64,000 nucleotides of DNA from Alteromonas marina (GTDB taxonomy: Bacteria > Pseudomonadota > Gammaproteobacteria > Enterobacterales > Alteromonadaceae): the NCBI RefSeq assembly GCF_000808575.1, contig NZ_JWLW01000010.1, positions 62,001 to 126,000 on the forward strand. The letters are read 5' to 3'. Below the pieces are notes generated by a model that saw only the letters and a program-made list of their open reading frames with translations, had not been told where the DNA came from and searched no databases. Position 1 is the stretch's first letter. The number at the start of each line of letters is the position of its first letter. The translations under genes were made by a program, and so were the position numbers. Below, in pieces: positions 26,217 to 34,688 of the stretch.

Positions 26217-26660
26217 ATGTACCATTACACTGAAAGTGGGTTGTCAAATGTGTTTCTGAAAAATGGTGTTACTGTTGAGATTGTCGACGGCGAAGAATAT
26301 ACAAGCATTGACGATATGAACGGTCTTCATAGCGCGATAGCACAGACAATTGTTAACACCAACAAGCCTCTTGCTCATGATGAGTTTAAATTCTTACGTA
26401 TTGAACTAAATATTTCTCAGAAAATACTCGCGACTCGTTTTGGTGTCGATGAACAGACCATTGCACGTTACGAGAAGGGCCAAACGAAAATTCCAAGGAC
26501 AACAGATGCAGCTTTACGGGCGCTGTACATGGAAAGCCAAGAAAAAAATAATCCTGTTAGTTACTTTCTCGATCTACTTGCCGATACTCAGGCTGAAGAA
26601 GCTGCAAGTATAATTCGTCTTGAAGAAATTGAAGATCACTGGGAAAAAGTGGCAGACTAA
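26217..26660 (+). CDS. MqsA-like HTH antitoxin of a decayed DUF4258 toxin-antitoxin pair
   Basis: A 147-residue protein with a Xre-type helix-turn-helix at about residues 60-105 (LRIELNISQKILATRFGVDE, then QTIARYEKGQTKIPRTTDAA), the form used by antitoxins of the MqsA/YgiT group. There are no Cys residues for an N-terminal zinc site, so that part of MqsA is absent. The C-terminal region is acidic and helical. The gene follows the broken toxin by 9 bases and ends in front of a terminator. It is likely to repress its own promoter and may have no toxin left to neutralise. Confidence 0.8.
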   Translation: MYHYTESGLSNVFLKNGVTVEIVDGEEYTSIDDMNGLHSAIAQTIVNTNKPLAHDEFKFLRIELNISQKILATRFGVDEQTIARYEKGQTKIPRTTDAALRALYMESQEKNNPVSYFLDLLADTQAEEAASIIRLEEIEDHWEKVAD

Positions 26661-26679
26661 CCCTTACTTCTTTCCAATA

Positions 26680-26714
26680 AAAAAGCCGACATCACTCATG
26701 AAGTCGGCTTTTTA
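26680..26714. terminator. Bidirectional terminator between antitoxin and hslU
   Basis: AAAAAGCCGAC pairs with GTCGGCTTTTT around a loop of about 12 bases. A on one side and T on the other fit termination in both directions for the convergent antitoxin and hslU genes. Confidence 0.88.
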
Positions 26715-26782
26715 ATCTCTATTTGTGTAGAAGCGAAGACTCTCAACTCAGCTAAAGTAAGATGCCTCAACTTAGCGTCAAG

Positions 26783-28111
26783 TTAAAGAATGAAACGCGA
26801 TAGGTCTTCGTTGTCCACCAAAGTCTCTAAGTGACTGTTAACGTAGTCTGCATCAATCACGAACGACTCACCGCTCTTTTCAGAGGCGTCAAACGAGATA
26901 TCTTCCATTAGGCGTTCAAGAACCGTGTGCAAACGGCGGGCACCAATGTTTTCAGTGCGCTCATTCACCTGCCATGCCGCTTCAGCAATGCGCTGAATAC
27001 CAGAATCATCGAACTTGATATCCACGCCTTCTGTCTTCATTAGTGCGATGTACTGGTGCGTTAATGACGCATTCGGCTCGGTAAGAATGCGTTTGAAGTC
27101 ACCGACTTTAAGGGCAGACAGCTCAACGCGAATTGGAAGACGACCCTGAAGCTCTGGAATAAGGTCCGACGGCTTGCTCATTTGGAATGCGCCCGAAGCG
27201 ATAAACAAGATATGGTCGGTTTTAACCATGCCGTGTTTTGTCGATACCGTTGAACCTTCTACAAGTGGAAGCAAGTCACGCTGAACACCTTCGCGAGATA
27301 CATCAGCCGACGAGTTACCCTCGCGCTTACAAATTTTGTCAATTTCATCGATGAACACGATACCGTGCTGCTCAACCGACTCAATCGCCTTTTCCTTCAA
27401 ATCTTCTTGATTCACAAGGCGCGCCGCCTCTTCTTCAATAAGCATTTTGAAGGCATCTTTAATTTTCAGCTTTTTCTTTTTCTTTTGCGAACCAGACAAG
27501 TTTTGGAACATGCCTTGAAGCTGGTTGGTCATTTCTTCCATACCTGGAGGCGCCATAATTTCCACGCCAACCTGCGGAAGTGCAACATCAATTTCAATTT
27601 CTTTGTCGTCTAAGTCACCCTGACGAAGCTTTTTACGAAACGCTTGGCGCGTACCGCGATCTTCAACGTTTTCCTTATTACCCCATGCATCTTCTGGTGG
27701 AGGAAGCAAAACGTCTAAAATGCGTTCTTCCGCTGCTTCTTCTGCGCGGAATTTCACCTTTTTCATTTCATTTTCTTTCGTCATCTTCACCGCAATGTCT
27801 GCAAGATCACGAATGATGGTTTCAACTTCTTTACCTACATAGCCCACTTCGGTGAATTTAGTCGCTTCAACTTTAATGAATGGCGCGTTAGCAAGTTTTG
27901 CTAAACGGCGGGCGATTTCTGTTTTACCCACACCCGTAGGGCCAATCATCAAGATATTTTTTGGCGTAACTTCTTGGCGCAGCTCAGGTTCAAGCTGCAT
28001 ACGACGCCAGCGATTTCGAAGTGCAATAGATACAGCGCGCTTGGCATCTTGTTGACCGATAATATGACGGTCCAACTCGTGAACAATTTCTCTTGGTGTC
28101 ATTTCAGACAT
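26783..28111 (-). CDS. hslU: ATP-dependent protease ATPase subunit HslU
   Basis: AAA+ unfoldase that feeds substrates to the HslV protease in the cytoplasm. At 442 residues it matches the family (E. coli 443). It starts [20 protein letters not shown], with Walker [15 protein letters not shown], the pore motif GYVGKEVE, Walker [10 protein letters not shown], and the C-terminal [19 protein letters not shown] sensor region ending in LSRFIL, the tail that inserts into HslV. It lies about 80 bases after hslV on the same strand and should be cotranscribed from the heat-shock promoter upstream of hslV. Confidence 0.97.
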   Translation of the reverse strand: MSEMTPREIVHELDRHIIGQQDAKRAVSIALRNRWRRMQLEPELRQEVTPKNILMIGPTGVGKTEIARRLAKLANAPFIKVEATKFTEVGYVGKEVETIIRDLADIAVKMTKENEMKKVKFRAEEAAEERILDVLLPPPEDAWGNKENVEDRGTRQAFRKKLRQGDLDDKEIEIDVALPQVGVEIMAPPGMEEMTNQLQGMFQNLSGSQKKKKKLKIKDAFKMLIEEEAARLVNQEDLKEKAIESVEQHGIVFIDEIDKICKREGNSSADVSREGVQRDLLPLVEGSTVSTKHGMVKTDHILFIASGAFQMSKPSDLIPELQGRLPIRVELSALKVGDFKRILTEPNASLTHQYIALMKTEGVDIKFDDSGIQRIAEAAWQVNERTENIGARRLHTVLERLMEDISFDASEKSGESFVIDADYVNSHLETLVDNEDLSRFIL

Positions 28112-28193
28112 GAATAAACCCTTTTCTAACAGCGCTTGCTGTACTCAAATTCATACGAGCGACAGCAAGCCGATAACAGCTTTTAGCTATTAC

Positions 28194-28718
28194 TTAGTAA
28201 TCTAGTACATCAACCGTTTGGCTATGGTTAGTGAATACGCAAATATCACCCGCTATGGTCAACGCTTTTTCAGCGATTTCTTTTGCGCTTAGCTCTGTAT
28301 TTTCAAGCAGTGCAGTAGCTGCGGCTTGCGCGTAGTTACCACCAGAGCCAATCGCGATAAGATCTTGCTCTGGCTGCACCACATCACCGTTACCGGTAAT
28401 AATAAACGATGCGGTTTCGTCGGCTACGGCAAGCAATGCCTCTAGTTTGCGAAGCGCCCTGTCAGTCCGCCAGTCTTTGGCAAGCTCTACCGCCGCTTTA
28501 GTCAGATGGCCTTGGTGCGCTTCAAGCTTTGCTTCAAAGCGTTCAAACAGCGTAAATGCGTCGGCCGTACCACCAGCAAAGCCCGCTAAAATCTTGTCGT
28601 GGTATAAACGGCGCACTTTGCGCGCATTACCTTTCATTACGGTATTGCCCAGTGATACCTGCCCGTCACCGGCCATTACCACTTGATTCCCACGTCGTAC
28701 AGATACAATCGTTGTCAC
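28194..28718 (-). CDS. hslV: ATP-dependent protease proteolytic subunit HslV
   Basis: N-terminal-nucleophile threonine protease of the HslVU complex, related to the proteasome beta subunit. An open frame extends back to an ATG at 28793, but the nucleophile must be the first Thr after Met. The GTG at 28718 gives a start of (M)[20 protein letters not shown], exactly the family N-terminus, and 174 residues, the usual length. Starting upstream would bury the catalytic Thr. A GGGG(A) element lies a few bases before the GTG. A sigma-32 promoter sits about 80-105 bases upstream. First gene of the hslVU operon. Confidence 0.97.
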   Translation of the reverse strand: MTTIVSVRRGNQVVMAGDGQVSLGNTVMKGNARKVRRLYHDKILAGFAGGTADAFTLFERFEAKLEAHQGHLTKAAVELAKDWRTDRALRKLEALLAVADETASFIITGNGDVVQPEQDLIAIGSGGNYAQAAATALLENTELSAKEIAEKALTIAGDICVFTNHSQTVDVLDY

Positions 28719-28795
28719 GTTAATTCCCCGTTTAGCTGGGCGCTGCTGCGTTTTTCGTCTAGCAAAGGCAGCAGCGTTCAAATTCAATATCAAAT

Positions 28796-28823
28796 AAGTG
28801 GGGGAAGGCTTTTTAATTTCAAG
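28796..28823 (-). promoter_or_regulatory. Sigma-32 heat-shock promoter of hslVU
   Basis: On the minus strand CTTGAAA (28823-28817) is followed after 13 bases by CCCCACTT (28803-28796). The E. coli sigma-32 consensus is CTTGAAA, a 13-15 base spacer, then CCCCAT-T. The match is nearly perfect, and the -10 element lies about 78 bases before the hslV start. Confidence 0.9.
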
Positions 28824-29079
28824 GGTAAGACAAAAGAATGTGCGCTCAGAGCTGCTTACTATATGAGCTTAGCGCATACGGCGCTTATTGAATACCCCAT
28901 TTATCGAGTGCATACTCTCGCCAATGAAGCCCTATGGCCAGTTGAAATAATGCCTAATTGATAGAGCACAGATAAAGTAGCAAGCCTACATTTATGAAGG
29001 TTTATTGAGTAGTTAACCTTTTTTTGCTTGGGCTAATCGCATTTGAAGTGATTAATACGCAAGCATTTAAGATGGAAAT
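28824..29079. other. Intergenic region between hslV promoter and a membrane protein gene
   Basis: Apart from the heat-shock promoter beside it, I see no gene or structured element in these bases. A frame at 28683-28961 on the plus strand overlaps the hslV 5' end and has no family features. Confidence 0.4.
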
Positions 29080-29820
29080 TTAGCGAAATCTATACCCTTC
29101 AATGTCAAAACCAAAACTACTTTCGTAGCCCTTAACATACACCCATCCTTTATTCGGTAGGCGTTTGTGCTCGCTTTGATTTAAGCATAAGCGCCCATCA
29201 GACAGGGAGCCGTTCTCTTTTAGCAAAAGTGGATGTCGACAGTGCTTAGAGCCGCTTCCTTTTTCATAAGCAAATTTTCTTTCTATCTTTTGTTTATCGG
29301 AGGCTAAATGAAGCGTGTAAGGCAATGCCGTATCAACAAAACTAAAGCTTAAGAAAAAGGCTAATAGCGGCATACCAAATAACGTCATTTTTCCACGTAA
29401 ATCTTTAGTCACAAACTGCGCGTGCCGCTTATCGATAAAAATGGCAAGGTAATAAAAGGCGCTATAGGCAAAAGTGAGAAGTACGATGGCCCAATTCGAA
29501 TTGTCTAGCCATCCATTGATCACGATAAAATCGGTAAAAGCACTTACGAACATTGCGCCGATAAGTACTAAAAAGGTAATGTTCGATATGCGTGTGACCA
29601 AGTGTAGTTCAGACCATTTAGGTCGAGCAACATGTTCATCATGATGGGCGCCGTCCGCATCATTCTCAGGTGGCAGCGTTGCTCGTTTCGAAGCGAGCTC
29701 ATTCTTTGCTGCCTGGTAGCGCTCCGGAAAGGCCTGCTTATCAATGTTTTCCAGAACGTCCTCGAGCTCTTCTATGCTATAAGCGGCATAATTTGGTTGT
29801 TCGGTGATGGCAATACTCAT
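29080..29820 (-). CDS. Hypothetical membrane protein
   Basis: I do not recognise this 246-residue protein. The first 75 residues are soluble and charged (YSIEELEDVLENIDKQAFPE, a helical segment), then hydrophobic helices appear near 78-98 (ISNITFLVLIGAMFVSAF), 106-128 (WAIVLLTFAYSAFYYLAIFI) and 145-165 (MTLFGMPLLAFFLSFSF). The C-terminal 75 residues are outside or cytoplasmic, with two cysteines (KHC...LCL). The N-terminal YSIEELEDVL pattern is common in small membrane proteins whose role is unknown. It ends the run of minus-strand genes between priA and hslV and has its own gap of 85 bases to the SPOR gene. Confidence 0.7.
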   Translation of the reverse strand: MSIAITEQPNYAAYSIEELEDVLENIDKQAFPERYQAAKNELASKRATLPPENDADGAHHDEHVARPKWSELHLVTRISNITFLVLIGAMFVSAFTDFIVINGWLDNSNWAIVLLTFAYSAFYYLAIFIDKRHAQFVTKDLRGKMTLFGMPLLAFFLSFSFVDTALPYTLHLASDKQKIERKFAYEKGSGSKHCRHPLLLKENGSLSDGRLCLNQSEHKRLPNKGWVYVKGYESSFGFDIEGYRFR

Positions 29821-29905
29821 TGATACTTCCTTGTAAACGCATCCTTTCTCTACGCGTTATTTCAGCGCCCTATGCAACGTATTAAGTGTTACTTACAATT
29901 AACTG

Positions 29906-30493
29906 CTACAAGTTCCAGTACCAAATTTGGCATGTGGCAATGTTCACTTTACGCAGACTGTGCTTTGCTTTTTCTGCATCACGCTTAGACTCGTAAGGGC
30001 CTAAAATAACGCGAAACCAGTCGCCGTTGCTGCCGGTGCTGTGTCTTATAAGCGCCTCTAAACCTTGGAATGCAATTTTGGCTTTCATCTCTTCAGCCTG
30101 CGCGCGGGTTCTAAAAGAGGCGCACTGCATTAAATAGCGTTTGTCAGACTTTTCTTGCTCTTTGACCTCAACTTCCACTTCGTATCCTGGCAGGGTTTTG
30201 ATGTACTCCCACTCTTCCTCAGGCAGTTCAGGTAAAGATTCTTCTGTAGGTGCAACAGGTCGTGAAGCTTGGGTATCTACGTCATCTTCTACATTGTCTT
30301 TTATCGACCACAAAAACACACCAAAGCCAATCACCAATGCAAAGATACCAATTAGGCGTACGATAGGAAGCTTGCCTGAAACTGGGGCGTTAGATTTCGC
30401 GTTTGCTGTTGGCTTTCTACCTTTACCAGCAGGCTTCTTTTGTTGAGGGGAGCGTCCACGAGAGACATAATCGCGTTGGGCCATAGGCGGCAA
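29906..30493 (-). CDS. SPOR-domain cell-division protein (FtsN-like)
   Basis: A 195-residue bitopic inner membrane protein. The cytoplasmic start is basic (MAQRDYVSRGRSPQQKKPAG), a membrane helix covers about 47-66 (LIGIFALVIGFGVFLWSI), an acidic linker follows, and the C-terminal 75 residues form a SPOR domain (RYLMQCASFRTRAQAEEMKA, then VILGPYESKRDAEKAKHSLR). SPOR domains bind glycan strands lacking stem peptides at the division site. The layout matches FtsN, and priA lies directly upstream on the same strand, an order also seen in other gammaproteobacteria. It is shorter than E. coli FtsN (319), so I leave the name open. Confidence 0.85.
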   Translation of the reverse strand: MPPMAQRDYVSRGRSPQQKKPAGKGRKPTANAKSNAPVSGKLPIVRLIGIFALVIGFGVFLWSIKDNVEDDVDTQASRPVAPTEESLPELPEEEWEYIKTLPGYEVEVEVKEQEKSDKRYLMQCASFRTRAQAEEMKAKIAFQGLEALIRHSTGSNGDWFRVILGPYESKRDAEKAKHSLRKVNIATCQIWYWNL

Positions 30494-30616
30494 TATTCCT
30501 ACTTGTTATCGTTGTTTGTATGCGTAAGAAAACGTCATATACCAAATCTTTGTAAAGAAGCAGCTTTTCTGCATCTTCGATCCTGCCAAAATTTTAACGT
30601 ATTGCTACCCAACAAG

Positions 30617-32806
30617 CTAACTGAAATCGGTAGGATCAATATCTATTGACCACCTTACCTTCATTGCCTGCGGCAACGCCTGTAAAAATGGCAGTGCCAA
30701 ACGTAGCGCATTGTGAAGCGGTGCGCGCTTTTCATGACTACATACCAGCATAAACCGGAACCGGCCTTGCCGCTTTTCGATCAAACAAGGAAACGGGCCA
30801 TTTAACTCAATGGCATGCTGCTGGAGAAAGACTTGCTTACTATCTTGTAAAAAGCGATAGGCCAAACTGCTGTCAGTCGCTTCAGCACGAATAACAAATT
30901 GACTAACAAAAGGGGGCAACCCTGCCGCTTTTCGCTCCATTAAAGCGTGTCTGGCGAAATGCCCATAGCCATTGTGCACTAAATCCTGAAGCAAAGGGTG
31001 ATGGGGGTTGTGTGTTTGAAGCCACATTTCACCGGGTTTACTTGCGCGCCCTGCTCTTCCAGCAAGCTGTGTCACAAGCTGAGCGAGCTTTTCTGGTGCT
31101 CTAAAATCCGCACTAAAAAGAGCACCATCACAATCTAGCACTGCAACTAGGGTTACATGAGGGAAATGGTGTCCTTTTGATAGTATCTGGGTACCTACCA
31201 GAAGCTGGTACTCTTGGCGGTTTATTGCATCAAGCGTCTGGTGCAATTTATCTTTGCCCCGCACGGTGTCACTGTCTATTCGTACCTGTTTAACACCGGG
31301 AAATAAGCTTGCAAGCCCTTGCTCAACTTGCTCGGTCCCTGTGCCCGCCGTCACTAATTCATTGTGATGGCACGCTTCGCAGTTTGATGCCATTGAGCGC
31401 ATACCGCCGCAGTGATGACACTGTAGTCGGTTCCGCGCTTTATGCACCGTATACGGACGGTCACAGCGCTTACACATTACGGTCTCACCACAGTGATGGC
31501 AGAGCAGCGCTGGCGCATAGCCTCTGCGATTCACAAACACCAATACCTGATTTCCAGCATTGATGTGCTGGCGCATTATCGTCAGCAAACCTTGCGAAAT
31601 ACCGTAGTGAATGGGTTGGTCGCGCGCATCTAAAACATGCTGATGCGTGCTTTTCGCCCCTCCGGCTCGCTTGGTAAGCTGCAAATGGGCATAGCGACCG
31701 CTTAACGCATTGTTAAGAGTCTCTAGCGCGGGCGTGGCGCTGCTTAATAAAAGAGGAATATTGTGCTGCTTAGCACGCATAGCTGCCAGGTCACGAGCGT
31801 GATAGCGGAGCCCATCTTGCTGCTTAAAAGACTCATCGTGCTCTTCATCCACAATCAGCATACCGGGGTTGTGCAGCGGAGTGAAAATAGCTGAACGGGT
31901 ACCTATGATTATCCCGAGTTCACCGGCTTTTGCTCGCTGCCACACCTGTAGCCGTTCTTTATCAGAAAGCTGAGAATGTAAAACGCCCACTGCAATACCA
32001 AAGCGCTTTTCAAAGCGTGACACGGTTTGCGGCGTAAGCCCGATTTCTGGCACAAGGATAAGCACTTGCTTCCCTTCACGCAGTAAAGGTTCGATGGCTT
32101 GAAGATATACTTCCGTTTTACCGCTACCGGTAACCCCTTCAAGTAAACTTACCGCAAAGTTGCCTTGCTGACGGTTAAGCGCGGCAATAGCAACCAACTG
32201 TTCTGTGTCTGGAACCGGCTTTTCAGACACCGATAACGAGGCAAGCCAACTGCCTGACTTAAATTCAGGCACGACTTCTTCAATGCTTGCCAATGACTTT
32301 TCGACAAGCGCTTTGACCGCAGGTGCGCCATACTGCTTGCGCGCTTGGGACGCTAATAAGGCACCACCGGCCATTGCAGTAAAACAAGCTTGTTGTTTAG
32401 GCGCCCGCGATAACGTGTCTGCATCCCTTTGCCTACCTTCTTCGGTAAGCATTAGCATGTCTTGGGGTATTGGCGCTGCTGACTCGCCTTTGCGCAATAA
32501 AACAGGCAGCATGGCGTGTAGCACTTCACCCGGCGCATGATGATAGTACTGCCACAGCCATTGGGCCATTTTCAGTAGCACTTCATCTATAACAGGGCTA
32601 TCGTCCAGTACCGACTCAATGGCTTTTAGCTTGTTGGAGTTTTCAATGTCGCTTTCAGGTCTGTGTAGGGTTTCAACGACTACGCCCACAAGTTTGCGCG
32701 GACCAAAAGGTACAACTACCCTCACACCTGCACTGAGTGCGTTATTGTGGGTATATGTGAAAAGTTGGCGCAGTGGCACTGGCACGGCAACTTGGATAAA
32801 GGCCAT
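30617..32806 (-). CDS. priA: Primosomal protein N', replication restart helicase PriA
   Basis: 3'-to-5' helicase that loads the replisome at stalled forks. The 729 residues match the family (E. coli 732). The N-terminal DNA-binding part has VPVPLRQLFTYTHN, the helicase has Walker A GVTGSGKTEVYLQA and DEEH in VDEEHDESFKQQ, and the zinc-binding insert has paired cysteines (CHHCGETVMCKRC, CHHCGGM, CEACH). Motif V/VI reads LVGTQILSKGHHFP and LAGRAGRA. It is transcribed toward the SPOR gene and reads away from rpmE, which has its own upstream region. Confidence 0.96.
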   Translation of the reverse strand: MAFIQVAVPVPLRQLFTYTHNNALSAGVRVVVPFGPRKLVGVVVETLHRPESDIENSNKLKAIESVLDDSPVIDEVLLKMAQWLWQYYHHAPGEVLHAMLPVLLRKGESAAPIPQDMLMLTEEGRQRDADTLSRAPKQQACFTAMAGGALLASQARKQYGAPAVKALVEKSLASIEEVVPEFKSGSWLASLSVSEKPVPDTEQLVAIAALNRQQGNFAVSLLEGVTGSGKTEVYLQAIEPLLREGKQVLILVPEIGLTPQTVSRFEKRFGIAVGVLHSQLSDKERLQVWQRAKAGELGIIIGTRSAIFTPLHNPGMLIVDEEHDESFKQQDGLRYHARDLAAMRAKQHNIPLLLSSATPALETLNNALSGRYAHLQLTKRAGGAKSTHQHVLDARDQPIHYGISQGLLTIMRQHINAGNQVLVFVNRRGYAPALLCHHCGETVMCKRCDRPYTVHKARNRLQCHHCGGMRSMASNCEACHHNELVTAGTGTEQVEQGLASLFPGVKQVRIDSDTVRGKDKLHQTLDAINRQEYQLLVGTQILSKGHHFPHVTLVAVLDCDGALFSADFRAPEKLAQLVTQLAGRAGRASKPGEMWLQTHNPHHPLLQDLVHNGYGHFARHALMERKAAGLPPFVSQFVIRAEATDSSLAYRFLQDSKQVFLQQHAIELNGPFPCLIEKRQGRFRFMLVCSHEKRAPLHNALRLALPFLQALPQAMKVRWSIDIDPTDFS

Positions 32807-32945
32807 TGCGAACGTTCTACCTTATTTGACGATGGTTACAGCGCGTAATGCGCTTACTAAGCTTCTTATGTTGAAACTAATTATACTGAGGCTACTTGCA
32901 GACCTATAGGTTACGGCAGTTTGCGCTGCTAACAGCTAGCAACAC

Positions 32946-32981
32946 ATTTTGCTATTAGCGCATGATTTTGCTACTAGCGCA
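32946..32981. repeat. Direct repeat, two copies of a 17-base unit
   Basis: ATTTTGCTATTAGCGCA (32946-32962) is repeated as ATTTTGCTACTAGCGCA (32965-32981) with one substitution, 19 bases apart. It may be slippage-type duplication or a paired protein site upstream of priA. Confidence 0.75.
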
Positions 32982-33055
32982 GTTGGCCTAGCCTTGAAAG
33001 ACAAATATTTAAACATACTTTACAGGTAAGCATAAAAAGAATGTTTTTAGTTTGG

Positions 33056-33089
33056 CCTTTTTATACAGCTACCTTTTTATACGGCTACC
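33056..33089. repeat. Tandem repeat, two copies of a 16-base unit
   Basis: CCTTTTTATACAGCTA is followed at once by CCTTTTTATACGGCTA and then CC, one mismatch between units. It lies 185 bases upstream of rpmE. Confidence 0.8.
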
Positions 33090-33273
33090 TTGTCTAGCTC
33101 TCTTGTTTAGCATTTGGCCAAAAACCGCTTGATCAAGGCTTTGCCATCCTTTATTATGCGCCGCTCTTTTGCGATAGGCTGTTCTTTGAACGACTTATCA
33201 TTTGAATTAAGTAACGTATGGTGTGCGACTTCGGGTTGTATAGCGATACGGCCTTATTATGTGAGGTAACCCA

Positions 33274-33486
33274 ATGAAACAAGATATCCACCCAAAATAC
33301 GAAGAAATCACAGCAACTTGCTCATGTGGTAACGTAATGAACATCCGTTCTACGCTTGGTAAAGACATCAACCTAGACGTATGTTCTTCATGTCACCCAT
33401 TCTACACTGGTAAGCAACGTAACGTTGACACCGGTGGTCGTGTTGATCGCTTCAAGAAGCGTTTCGGTGCATTGGGCAAAAAGTAA
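33274..33486 (+). CDS. rpmE: 50S ribosomal protein L31 (zinc-ribbon form)
   Basis: A 70-residue protein of the large ribosomal subunit. It starts [20 protein letters not shown] and has [12 protein letters not shown] later, giving the C-x-C and C-x-x-C zinc ligands of the C+ type L31. The C-terminus is basic ([14 protein letters not shown]). The gene is monocistronic, preceded by a GAGG ribosome site and followed by a terminator. A zinc-free paralogue, if any, is not in this window. Confidence 0.97.
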   Translation: MKQDIHPKYEEITATCSCGNVMNIRSTLGKDINLDVCSSCHPFYTGKQRNVDTGGRVDRFKKRFGALGKK

Positions 33487-33503
33487 GCCTGATATCGAGT
33501 TCG

Positions 33504-33532
33504 AAAAAAGCGCCTTCGTGGCGCTTTTTTAT
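33504..33532 (+). terminator. Intrinsic terminator after rpmE
   Basis: AAGCGCC and GGCGCTT pair around TTCGT and are followed by TTTT, with a matching A-run on the left. Confidence 0.9.
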
Positions 33533-33691
33533 TGCTAAAAATTCACGCTTCACACAAACGAGATGTACCAAACAGCACTTTACTGCCGATATTCTACATA
33601 AAGCCTGTGCCTAGCCAATGTATCTAACTCTTTAACTCACCTTTCTGTATAACTTTTTAGCTAGCCTTGCAGCATTCGGCGTAACCTGAAC

Positions 33692-34180
33692 TCAGTGAAG
33701 GTTTTTAATAGTAGATAAATGGCTATCCCAATTGCCGCCACTCACTTTCTTACATTGTTCTTCGCTATCAAAATAAATTCCAACAGGTGCTGACTTAATT
33801 GACGCCAAAGCAATATTCACTTGGCTTATGAAGTCTATATCCCAACCATTAGTTAACGCCCGCTGCTTTTCCGATTCTGTGTTAAATACGGCAATCACCT
33901 GCGGCGCTTTCCAATGCCCTAAATGAGTTAACCAAACAAACCCATTGTTGTCAGACTTTACGGTTTCACACACTTCGGTTAGCACGGTTATTAGTTTTCT
34001 TTCTGTCATATCCTCGCCTTCAGTGCGAATTTTTAGTGGGCTTTCATAGGATTTTATCAGAAATATTGGATGGAGAATGAACGAGGTACCTCCCTGCGTT
34101 CTATCTTCCTGAATTGGGTTTATGTCCAGCGCATTTATAAGAACGTAGCTCCTTTTGATACCTTTGTTTTCATCTACCAC
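33692..34180 (-). CDS. Hypothetical protein
   Basis: I do not recognise this protein. From the ATG-like start at 34180 it has 162 residues, but an internal ATG at 34012 preceded by GAGGAT gives a compact 106-residue form, MTERKLITVLTEVCETVKSD followed by FVWLTHLGHWKAPQVIAVFN. That form looks like a small alpha/beta protein with a strand-helix pattern, and I think it is the real gene; the upstream 56 residues look less protein-like. No signal peptide or membrane helix is present. It lies between rpmE and the malic enzyme gene without an obvious partner. Confidence 0.55.
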   Translation of the reverse strand: MVDENKGIKRSYVLINALDINPIQEDRTQGGTSFILHPIFLIKSYESPLKIRTEGEDMTERKLITVLTEVCETVKSDNNGFVWLTHLGHWKAPQVIAVFNTESEKQRALTNGWDIDFISQVNIALASIKSAPVGIYFDSEEQCKKVSGGNWDSHLSTIKNLH

Positions 34181-34688
34181 ACAATAGACCTACAGAATGT
34201 TATAAGAAGGCAAAATAAATAGCATGAATGGCAATTATAGCCCCATTTTACTGGTCTAATTAGTATGCCTAACCTACATTGGTATATGAGAATTCTGATC
34301 AGATATGTACACAGTGATTGGCTGTGTTAGAGTTGCTATCGGCACTTTGATAGTGAGCATTAATCCTGTGAATAATGCGTTACTTTCAAGACTTATGGCG
34401 CTTTTTGGTACATAAACCTGAGGCCTTTATCCATTAAGGTATGTGAACAAAATCAGTAAAGGTTAACGCCTAGTCTGCTTTTTCACATGCCACCTTAGGG
34501 CCTATTGATGATTGCTGTACAACAAAGATCAACAAGTCCTAGTGCTAACAACTATTTATTATCACTTTTGTCATTACTTGGTTGTAACGCGCTTACGTTT
34601 ATCTACCTATAACTATAACGACAATAAAATAGCTACAGAGCGTGAACGAAAACACCGATGAACCCTACATCTAAGGATACCTTTTTAC
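34181..34688. other. AT-rich intergenic region upstream of the malic enzyme gene
   Basis: About 510 bases in which I see no gene, RNA or clear operator. Base composition is more AT-rich than its neighbours. It must contain the promoter for the malic enzyme gene and that of the hypothetical gene on the other strand. Confidence 0.5.

Larger units (their letters stand above)
32807..33273. other. priA-rpmE divergent intergenic region with short tandem repeats
   Basis: About 467 bases without a gene. It holds the divergent promoters and two pairs of imperfect tandem repeats listed separately. I see no RNA family or operator that I can name. Confidence 0.5.

Noticed and set aside
26026..26217. A second intact small gene before the antitoxin
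   Set aside because: The frames here are remnants of the broken DUF4258 toxin, as the family pattern continues across two lesions.
28719..28793. An extended N-terminus for HslV
   Set aside because: It would place extra residues before the catalytic threonine, which must be exposed at the N-terminus.
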